This document shows, one piece after another, positions 38,938 through 47,788 of a DNA stretch of 64,000 bases (positions are counted from its first letter, which is position 1; each line of letters begins with the position of its first letter). The position numbers and the translations under genes were made by a program. The DNA lies in contig JALJCS010000001.1 of NCBI GenBank assembly GCA_023055355.1, positions 95,217,381-95,281,380 of the forward strand. The letters are read 5' to 3'. The notes below the pieces were generated by a model. That model saw only the letters and a list, made by a program, of their open reading frames with translations, did no database searches and had not been told where the DNA came from. This DNA is from Agelaius tricolor (taxonomy: Eukaryota; Chordata; Aves; Passeriformes; Icteridae).

Positions 38938-39378
38938 ACTTGGAAGGGCGCCATCAGCTCACCACAGGCATGACCTCCTGCACAGAGCACACCTAGGGAC
39001 TGGAGAAGGACATGGTGTCCTCCCACAGACAGCTTCTTCCTAAACATGGCTACTACAGTATCACCTTACAGCCGGGCTCCTTTGGATCTGGAACTCTGAG
39101 AATGTACCTGACACAAAAGCAAAACCTTGCTGAGTGCATGGCAACAAAGACAATATAGCAGATGAGAGGGACGGAGCTCTGGACCATACAAATCTGAACT
39201 TGCTCAAAATGTAAAAAGCAACAATATTTCTGTGGCTTCAGCTCAGGCCTGAAGGATCCATAGAAACATTTAGATATAATTCAGAAGGTTGCTGATATTT
39301 TTGTGAAATACAGCCAGAGATCTTGCTAATATTGAAGAGATTTTTGTGAACAACTGGCTTTGGTAAATATTCTACTTC

Positions 39379-39394
39379 TTTTTTTTTTTTTTTT
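39379..39394. repeat. T16 homopolymer
   Basis: An uninterrupted run of T on the plus strand, in MYO6 intron 1, followed by CCCTCC. Confidence 0.9.
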
Positions 39395-40630
39395 CCCTCC
39401 ATGAATTTCAAATCTGTCCACTAGGTCTTGTTAATTACAAGGAAAACAAATTTGCTCATGAAACAATTATCCACTATGAAAATAATACTCTTAATTTGTC
39501 TGTGTAACTACCTTTGCAAAATGAATTCAGCATCTGTTAAGAGATGTTGCTTTAAAAAAAAGAAAAAATTTCTTTTATGATAAATAAAGCCATCTGTTGA
39601 ACATTTACAAAACCAGGGTTCATTCAGACTTTCAGCTCAAGACTGAGAATTTCTCTTTAATTTCTCTGAGAGTAGATCAAGGCCTAAAAGATGCACATAT
39701 GGATGTGGCCACCCCAGTTCTGGTAGTGCTCATGGCACCTCTGTTTGGCACTGCCAGGACCTGACCCCAATTTGGAGACTGGCCACATTCTGCACAGCAG
39801 CAGTGCTGCAAGCTGTGCATACAGAAAGTGAAGTTTAATTCCAGATGCCTCATCCATCTCTCGTTCCCTGGAGCAAGCAGAAACTGCCCTTTATCCACAC
39901 ACTTGCAGAGGAAGAAGAAGCATTCACAGTACAAGGAAGGTCCCTTGGCTTGACAGAAGTGCTTCAGGAGTGACACAATGCCTGGGTATGACTGGCAGCA
40001 CAGCCACAGCAGCCAGACACCAACCCACAGTTAACCAAGCGCTCATGCATGCCCTGCTGCTGACAGTAGCTGCAATTCAGCTCGCAGAGCTTACACATGC
40101 CTCCAGGAGCTGTAGCCAGCAGGCTAAACGTCATCTGGCTGCAACTCCCTTGGCAGCAGGAAGAAGTTAGGACTGTGTAGGTGCACCAAGGAGTCCCAAA
40201 TCACCTTTTCAAGGCCAGGCTATGCTGTCCACAGATGGCAACAGGCTTTGCCTTGGAGCTGCAGCGCCATGGCACTGTGGCCAAAGAGATCCAGCCTTCC
40301 CCAGCCTCATCACCCTCTGCTCTGTTTCTGCACACAGCTCAACAACAACAACAAAACAAGAACTTGCTTTGCCTAAATCAGCTTTTTGAATAGGTAGTCT
40401 AAGATGGTCACTTATCAAAAGACAGCTTTAGCATGCTTTCCCCAATAAAATACATATATTAAATTTATATGGTAATTACTTACAGAAATCAGTCTACCAG
40501 AGACTAAAGTGTCCATGGATTTATCTGTCCTTTTCTTGACATCAGAGCCTTAGTAAAAACCATGAAGGCTGCTAATGCTTCTCATTCAGCTTTGCAAAAC
40601 AGCTGGTTCTGTTGTTTTTGGGTTTTTTTT

Positions 40631-40644
40631 GGGGGGGGGGGGGG
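40631..40644. repeat. T8-G14 homopolymer pair
   Basis: Eight T at 40623-40630 run straight into fourteen G at 40631-40644. The G-run is able in principle to form a G-quadruplex on the plus strand. Run length may be uncertain in any assembly. Confidence 0.9.
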
Positions 40645-41689
40645 AAGCATCCACAGCCATCAGTTCAAAAAGTACAATTTTCCAATTTTCTGTGTTCTTT
40701 ATACTGATATAGTACAATCAATACTTCAGAAACACTCTCACTAGTATTAACTACAAACCTACAACAGTCAGTTATTCCAAGAAATAACAAAGTAGAAACT
40801 TAAATAGATAGCAAGCTATGTTAAAATGTTGCCATTTTAAAATGCCTTCTCATACTTTAAAAAGTGGATACAAAATGAGAGACATATGATAAATGACAAT
40901 TTTTTTTTAAGTTAGGTATTTTGAAAGTCCTTTTTGAAAGTGTTTCAGACCAAACAGGCTGTAACACTAGAACACAAGTTATGAAGCCACACTCAGTATA
41001 TTCTAGAGTAGATGATGAATACCTCAGGTTTTATCCCTCTGATTTTCCTGGTTTAAATCACAGTATGGTTGTACACCTACATTTCCTACAGTATTACAGG
41101 CTATACTCCTAAACCACAACATTTTGCTGCCAAATGCAGTAGTTTGCCTCAACACTAATTATTTTAAAACCAAATGCCTTAAGCTGTAACATGAGATGAC
41201 CAGCAACTGAAAGATTATAGGACTTTATCAGAGAAACTGTTCATCTTTTGAGGACTGAAATTACTTTTTTCTACATAAACTCAAGCCCAAATACAGACAG
41301 CACCTAAAGCAATCATCAAGCTCAAGCCCCTGCATGCGAACAAGTAAAACAGTTTTGAGGAGTGTTTTTAATATATCCTTAACACAAATACTATTTGACT
41401 TTCAAAAACCTTTGCAGAAATGAGATTGCACAACCTTACTTTCTTTCAGTTTTCCCTAAGGCATAACAGATTTTAAGAATTTCATCAAGTCTTTGGTGCA
41501 AACTAGTTTCATCTTTTTTGATAAAGTCACTGACAGAGGAACACAAACCACTTCTCACTAATTTTAATACTCTAACATCTTGTTGTTCCCTCATCTCATC
41601 TCTTTCTGCTGGAAATGAGCTTGTCTAGCTTTGTGGAACACACTTTCCAAACACACATATTCTTTGCAGATCCGTTTTCCAAAACCTTC

Positions 41690-42235
41690 CTAAGCTGTGA
41701 CCATTTCTGGTAGATGGACACATTTGAATTTATCTTTCTTAACAGACTGTGGCCAAAACTGGACACATTATTCTATTAACTTAAGCTGCACTAGTATGAA
41801 AAGCTAAATGCTGAACTTCAACAGTAACTGCATCCCTGTGCTTCTTGTGATCCCACATAACCCTCAGATCTGCTTCCATGGTGCTGCTGCCAAGTCGACT
41901 TTACCCATCTGCATTATGGGATCTTCTTCCTGAAAATAGTATCTTGTACTCAAATACTGCCTTCGAACTTATCAGAAACCTCTGTCCTCCAAAGCAAAGC
42001 ATCAAAAACACAGCCTGAAAGCCCTACCCACTCTCCTTCATATTTTGTGCTAATTCTGTTGATCAAAGATATCCATGTCAACAAGTACAAAGGTGCCAGA
42101 ACTGCCCCCAGCACCACTTAAACCGATGTTTGATGGTGACTCATAATCATTTCCTGAGAATTATCACTTAGAGTTGTTATCTCTGTACCTGGTCCCTTTG
42201 GTTCAGCTGTTCTCAAAAACTTACTTCAGTTGAAC
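41690..42235 (-). repeat. old, diverged CR1-like LINE fragment
   Basis: Read on the plus strand, it has phrases in the order of a reverse-complemented CR1: GTGGCCAAAACTGGACACAT (41750 on), CCTCAGATCTGCTTCCATGG with GTGCTGCTGCCAAGTCGAC, then TTTTGTGCTAATTCTG and CAGAACTGCCCCCAGCACC. The similarity is partial and gapped, so this would be an ancient copy. Limits are approximate. Confidence 0.5.
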
Positions 42236-42239
42236 AGTT

Positions 42240-42690
42240 TTCCTAAGAACAGCCCTACTGGGTCAGACAGCAGGTCTGTTGTCTGCACTATGTCAATGCC
42301 TGAAATTAATATAAAAATTTCATAAGTAATTGACAGTACTTTCCCAGTCTATTGTCCCAGCTCTGAGCTCAGCTTGGTGACTCCCTGAGCTACTTCAGGT
42401 ATGCCACACAAGTCAGCCTTAGTGTGTTTTTCTTCCATGAATTTGTCCAGCTGCTTTTCAAATCCCTGTAAACTTTCAATATCCACATGCTTCAGAAGGA
42501 TTTCCAAAGCTTAACTTACCACACATTGGGTCAAAACCAAAACCACATCCCTTTTGTTCATTTTGAACCTGCCAGCTTAATCATATGCTTTCACATTTTG
42601 TTCTGATAAAAAGTTAGTCCCTACTCAACTTTGCCGCATCATTCATAAGACTGTCAAAATTTCTAAAACCTGAAATCTTTCCTCAGACCA
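42240..42690 (-). repeat. second old CR1/L3-like LINE fragment
   Basis: Starts on the plus strand with AGAACAGCCCTACTGGGTC, the sequence that marks the reverse-complemented 3' end of an old CR1/L3 group widespread in turtles, crocodiles and birds. It continues with CCATGAATTTGTCCAGCTGC and CAGAAGGATTTCCAAAGCTT in the expected order. It directly follows another CR1-like piece, but its own 3' end is present, so it is a separate insertion. Confidence 0.65.
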
Positions 42691-44475
42691 GTGTTATCAA
42701 ATACCACAAAAATACAAAGGTTAGACTGGGTCACAAAGCCTTCTCCACCCTGGCAGACCAGGCACAAGGAAGCACTATTTCACCTTCCTTATGAGAACAT
42801 TACTGTTAATGGGTCAAAATACTGACCCATTATCAAAACAAAGGCACATGGCAATGCCGGAGGCTGCAGGACACAGTACTTAGTGCAGATTATAGAGGAA
42901 TGCCCCCTCTGACTAGAAATAATGGGGGTGGGGAAATTAGTTCAACTTAGAATTTCTGCAAACTAATATTGACATGGTTGTAATTCAGAAAGCTATTCAG
43001 CTTCACAGGAAAGTTTACTGCCTTTATGTTTGCATTGCTGGCTTTGTAGTTTTACAGTCAAAGGCATAACTGTGCCTTCACTAAATAGTTTATTAACTGA
43101 GACACATTAAAAACCCATCCACTAAAAACAGTGTCAAGCTAAATCTTAATTTCTACGTTATTAAAAGCAACATCACAAGGGTTTGGAACTTGTGCTCTGA
43201 TAATTCTGATATTTACTCTCCCACCTCAATAACACTGAGATCTCTTGCAGTTATTTTATAAACCATACATTTAAAAGTTAACTTGTGTGTTAGAAGTTTT
43301 ATTGCATTTAAACAAATAATGCAAGAGATTTGCTTACACTTTTAAGTTTTCAAAATTAACATTTTAAAAACTAAAATATTTCTGGTTTTGTTAGGCTTTT
43401 CTTTTCCACTAAAAAATAAAGTTAGAAAGCGCAGATGACATTTAGCTCACGAGTTCATCTCCACCCTGTTAATTTGTCACACTTGCAACAGAAGGAAGGC
43501 TCAGTGCCGTGGCCAACCTTTGTACTCGGGCGGCTGTGAACGCAGTCCATAGGCCGCCCGCAGCCCGGCGATGCCCACTGAACTGTACGGAATTAGGTGG
43601 CCTCAAAGGTCTGTTCCCTCCGGAGCACCACAGGGCGCAAGTCACGACATACTGCTTCCCTGCACCTTTGTAACACAGGGCTGGCAGTCAGCAGTGCTCG
43701 CTGAAACAACACGTAACAACCATCCTTTTACAGAACCTAACTATTAGTTCAGCTACCTCCATCCTACAGGCCTTGGCATTTACGAGTTGAGAACCTGAGA
43801 GCCAAGTATTAGACAAGCACCAGCAGTATATTTGCTGCACTGCAAGTTGTATTCTACACCATTAAGGAGACGAATCCTTCTAAGCTTTCCTATTCAGTAA
43901 TGGATGCAAGTTACAGAAATGGGGTATTGGTTTTTAGTTGTACATCACAGCGACACACGCTGCTCTCCAAACCGCAGCCTGCAAAAGTGCTTCAAGCAGA
44001 AATACTCCAGAAGACTTTTTTCCACTGAACTACCAGTCGTACTGTGTCCGGCCAGTAAAGGCTATACAAATTTTATTTTCTCTTACAAGAACAATCCCAC
44101 CAGCACAGAAATGTTTCTGAAGCAAGGAGGGGAGCTTAGCTGTAACTCCGCAGGGATGGAATTTCACAGAGGATGATACTAAAAAAAACCCAAACAAGCC
44201 CACAAAGGAAAGAATTTCCATGACAATTTAAGGAAGTCAGGCACAGTCCAGAGGGATTCTAAGCTCCGGCTCCGGCAGGTCGGTCCCGCGGTGCGCTGGC
44301 CGGAGCGCTGCCCCGCCGAGGGCCCGGCCCTTGCCTCGCCTGCCCCGACCGCACCTGCCCGGGCGAGAGGGGCGGCGGGGGCAGCCGAGGGGCAGCGCCA
44401 AAGCCGGGCCGGAGGGCCGGCGCCTCCCGCCGGGGGTCGGAGGGGGCGGCGGAGGCCGAGAGGCCGCGTCCTTAC

Positions 44476-44620
44476 CTGCTGATGGAGGTGGTGCTCCTGC
44501 GCTCGGCGCCCCGCTCGCTGCCAGCCCTGCTGCTGCTGCTGCTGCTGCTGCCGCCGCTGCTGCGCTGCTCTGCGCCGCCCCCGCCGCCCGGCACGGCCCG
44601 GCCCGGCCCGGGACGTCACC
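44476..44620 (-). other. MYO6: MYO6 exon 1, non-coding 5' leader (start approximate)
   Basis: The minus strand carries a clean donor, CAG|GTAAGG, whose last exon base is 44476. Upstream is a GC-rich leader containing a run of eight CAG triplets. No ATG occurs on the minus strand between 44476 and about 44800, so translation would begin at the first ATG in exon 2. The leader is inferred to be 5' UTR because vertebrate MYO6 has a non-coding first exon and because donor and island are placed as expected. The 5' limit is a guess. Another first exon or promoter further up or inside intron 1 cannot be excluded. Confidence 0.7.
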
Positions 44621-45260
44621 GCCACAGGGCCGGCCGGGGGCGGGGGCAGCGCCGGCGGGGCGGTGGCGGCCGGAGAGGCCGGCCCGGCCTTCTCCCCGCG
44701 CTGGGCTTGCCTGGCCCGGAGCCCCGGCCCCGCGGCGCCCCTCGGGCGTACCGGGCCCGCAGCCCGCGCCCTCCACGGCAGAGGTGGTGCTGAGGGGCTG
44801 GCCCCTGGTTATTTTGTGTGTGTTGGGTCTCTTTCTTTGTTTTTTACCGACGCGGTTACATAAAGGGTCATTTTGGTACCTTTGTCTTTACTGACCATCG
44901 CCCCTCAAAGAAAGGCGCCGAGCAGGTGGCGGCTCTGCTGCTGTACAAACCTTGGGAGTCAGAGGCTGTTTCAGCCCGGCTCCTCTCGCAGGCTCGCCCT
45001 GGCCCTGTGCTGTCCCTGCCGTGTCCCCAGGGTGCTGCCTCGGCCGGTGTTACAGGGCTGGGAGCAGCCATGGTCACACTCGCTGAACAGCAGGACAGCT
45101 TGGCCTGCCCCAGCCCTGTGCCCCTGAGCTCCTGCGAGGCAGCCCGGGCCAGCCTGGGCTCTGCGGGATTGCCCTGGCGTGCCCCTCGCCCAGCCCGCCA
45201 TCTCCGCGGCTGCTGCGCGGCTGAGACTCGGGCAGAGCGGCCCGGCTGGGCGGCATTGCA
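44477..45260 (-). promoter_or_regulatory. MYO6: CpG-island region upstream of and around the MYO6 transcription start
   Basis: A very GC- and CpG-rich block sits in otherwise AT-rich DNA. It is densest from about 44270 to 44810, so it overlaps exon 1 and the start of intron 1, and it fades by about 45260. A GC box of the Sp1 kind (GGGGGCGGGGG) lies at 44636-44646. A CRE-like site, TGACGTC on the minus strand, lies at 44612-44618. No TATA box was seen, as is usual for a CpG-island promoter. The island lies directly upstream of the non-coding exon whose donor joins the first coding exon 29 kb away. The transcription start is inferred to be near 44600 but cannot be fixed from sequence. CpG-island promoters often also fire outward, so an antisense non-coding RNA on the plus strand is possible but unproven. 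Confidence 0.8.
44527..44550 (-). repeat. (CAG)8 triplet repeat in MYO6 exon 1 leader
   Basis: Plus-strand bases read as eight perfect CTG units, which is (CAG)8 in the sense of MYO6. On the plus strand the run is followed by CCGCCGCTGCTG, so the triplet-rich tract is longer when interruptions are allowed. It lies about 50 bases before the exon 1 donor, inside the inferred 5' UTR. Such tracts can vary in length and can form hairpins in the RNA. Confidence 0.9.
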
Positions 45261-46989
45261 TCATGCCCAGCCAGGGTGTCACACCGCCGGTGCTACTCAC
45301 TGCCACCCCTCCCGTGCCGCAGCTCTGGGCCACCTCCCTGTCCCTTGGCTTTACCACGATTCATTCCTGGCGTCGCCAGCTGGTTTGTCAGCTTTCCCAT
45401 GGCACCGTGCTTCTGTCCCCACAATAGTTCATGAGCAGCACAATGACCCCGACTGTACGTGCAAACCCTCCTTGTTCTCCACCTGATGGTTTGTTCATAG
45501 GTCTTTTGCTGACAAAGGGAAACAAACTAGTTAATACTTTAAAATCTTATGTTTTTCCTTGATTTTGCAGCCCTAGCTACCTTTCTTTAAGCAGGGTGTG
45601 TTTCATGGCATCCTTTTTGAGTGTTTGGACAACACCAGGGACATTGTGAGTATAGCCGCTAGCTCATAAATAATTTACATCAATTCCTTCAAGCCATAGC
45701 TGTCCAGTAGATATGATTGTCATAACAATGCCTTGGCCTCTTTTAGAGGATAAAGAGAAATCCCAGGGGCTCCTTTAGGGGGAACCTAGAGAAACTCGGG
45801 GGGTTCTGTCAAGGATCAGAGTGGATGTACACATGGAAGGAAAACGGCAGTGCATTAGGCGCATGAGTAATCCTGCATCCTGGGCAGAGCATGGGTGGAG
45901 TTCAATCCTGTGTCCAGATTAACATTCCTACAACTCCTGAAATGTGCTGTGGACTTGTTTCGGTCTTTAAAACATTCCACTTGCCTGCAAAGTGGCAAGG
46001 TGAATTTGATGGTTGCATCTTCTCTTGACATAATTTAGAATGTTTGACAATTTGGACGATCAAAACATTGTATAACTTCTAGAGCGCGGAAGCTTTTCTT
46101 TGGCATTACCTTTCAGTACTTTGTACAGCCAGCCTTACTTTTATTTGTAAAAGAGAGATAAGGATAACTGTTATCTGGGGAAAAAAAGAAGTGAATGGAC
46201 CAGTAAATGAAAATGTAAATTTGGTGACTGGCTAAAACCACCTCTGTTAGCAAAACAGGATGTAATGTCAGGAAACCATCAACAAAATACTTCCAGTGTA
46301 AACAATCCAAGCAGTGCTGAGCACTATCTTACCCTCTGATGTGCCTCTCCCTCAACAGAAGAAGCATGTCTCTACTTTATCCCCTCTTTTCTCCCTGGGA
46401 AATTTAAAAATAACCCAAGACACAGCAACATCTGTTCTGTGAATCTTCAGGGAAAATACAGGAAGACTCACAAGTGAAATTGGAGTACAAGAACTTCAAA
46501 CTAAGCAAAGAAGGGGGGGAAAGCAGAAAGAGAAAATAAAGCAAAATATGTTTTGATGTAAAAAAACTGTACCCATTGCCTGTATGTAAGGAGCATTTCC
46601 AGTTTCATTCCTTGGAAAGTTGGATGAACCTCTGTAATTTCAGTCTAACAGAGACCTTTCAGAACACCAGGAACAGCGCAGATGGGTTGGAGCTGCCAAA
46701 CAGTCTTTGTTTCATAGTGTATAAGGAGCAGATGCAGCTTGGGGCTGGGAGGAAGGGCAGAGTGCCTTTAGCATCACCCTGTTCTGGAGCAGTGGCCGGT
46801 GGAAAGTGAAACGCCCAGGCTAGATAAGTGTCCAGCCAGCCTCCAGCCAGTCAGGCACTTCCCCAACCCGAAGTCAGGGCCTTGTGCCCAAGGCGATGTC
46901 AGGCCTTGCGGACGTGTGGCCGCAGTAGAGAGCTCCGAAGTCGCAGGATGAAATGAAGAGGCGACCCTCAGTTTCTTCGGGGGGGTGGT

Positions 46990-46995
46990 TTTATT
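46990..46995 (-). terminator. poly-A signal AATAAA in the LTR
   Basis: AATAAA on the minus strand within a CCAATAAAACC context, placed between the U3-like and U5-like parts of the probable LTR. It would define the LTR R/U5 end if the element call is right. Confidence 0.55.
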
Positions 46996-47178
46996 GGTAG
47001 GGAAACGTGGAGTTTTTCGGTGGAAGAAGCTGAGAGCCCCGAGGCAAGGAAAGCCTCGGGTTTTACAGAGGGTGGGAGGGGTGAAAGATAGCAAATCAGA
47101 GAGGGATACATTGAGGATTGGCATGATCGGAGAACCCATCAAACACAGTTGCGGGAGGGACCCTGGCCCCTAACCCAA

Positions 47179-47233
47179 TCACTCGACACCCTGGCCCGAA
47201 CTCTCTAGAAAAAGAGGCAGGGGTGTCGAGTGA
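47179..47233. repeat. 13-base perfect inverted repeat inside the LTR
   Basis: TCACTCGACACCC at 47179-47191 is matched by its reverse complement GGGTGTCGAGTGA at 47221-47233, with a 29-base spacer. It lies in the part of the LTR that would be U3. It could be a paired binding site or an RNA/DNA hairpin. Confidence 0.9.
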
Positions 47234-47750
47234 CAGGCAGGCTGCCGGGGTGGGGAACAAGAAAGATAACCAAGACAACTGGGGAGGGGTTTGGGGATTG
47301 ACACAAACTGGTAACAGGGCAGGACCTTCCGAGAGAACAATGCGGGGAAAACTGAGCAAGCATAAAACACACCGCAACACTGTTCCTCCCACACCTCGGT
47401 GCACCAGGCAGGGCAAACAGCAGTGGAGGAGCCTCCACTGCCAAGTGTAACTCACAGAGTGGTGTGTCAGTGCTGCTGAACTCGGGGCAGGCTCACACTG
47501 TACACACCAGAGCAAGAGGGTGTCTTGTGAGGAACCAGAGCTATGAAAGCACCATCTTCAGTGTGCAAACTCCATGTTCTGGATTGCCTACCAGGAATTC
47601 CACAAGCATTCCAAAGGCAGAAAGATAACAATACAAGGCAGCAGGACATTTTTATGTTTGACATGCACATGCACCTCTTGTAGCCCTGCCGCAAAGAACT
47701 GACAATATTTCAGATGTCCAAGGTGTCTTAATTCACCCAGATATTAAAAT

Positions 47751-47788
47751 GAAACATTTTAATATGAACGAAACATTTTAATATGAAT
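47751..47788. repeat. 19-base tandem duplication
   Basis: GAAACATTTTAATATGAA occurs twice with a 19-base period. It lies shortly past the LTR in the intergenic region. Confidence 0.85.

Larger units (their letters stand above)
46793..47419 (-). mobile_element. probable solo LTR of an endogenous retrovirus
   Basis: A 627-base GC-richer block that begins TG and ends CA on each strand, flanked by the 4-base direct repeat GCAG (46789-46792 and 47420-47423). On the minus strand it reads like an LTR: a C/T-rich upstream part, AATAAA at 46995-46990 inside CCAATAAAACC, and a downstream GC-rich part that would be R-U5. No gag, pol or env frame is next to it, so it would be a solo LTR left by recombination. 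The 4-base duplication would fit a gammaretrovirus-like (class I) element, but four bases can match by chance and the limits are tentative. It lies about 2.2 kb upstream of MYO6 exon 1 in the same orientation. Confidence 0.6.

Noticed and set aside
44237..44776. Ala/Pro/Arg/Gln-rich frames of 148-187 codons on both strands at the CpG island
   Set aside because: High GC removes stop codons in several frames at once. The 148-codon minus-strand frame begins with GTG, runs through the exon 1 donor and ends in the intron. No domain is seen.
44818..45486. 222-codon plus-strand frame next to the MYO6 promoter
   Set aside because: It starts with GTG, overlaps other open frames on both strands and has no recognisable domain. 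GC content explains it.
47096..47515. 139-codon minus-strand frame as a retroviral protein
   Set aside because: It lies inside and beside the probable LTR, which is non-coding, and the peptide shows no Gag, Pol or Env motif.
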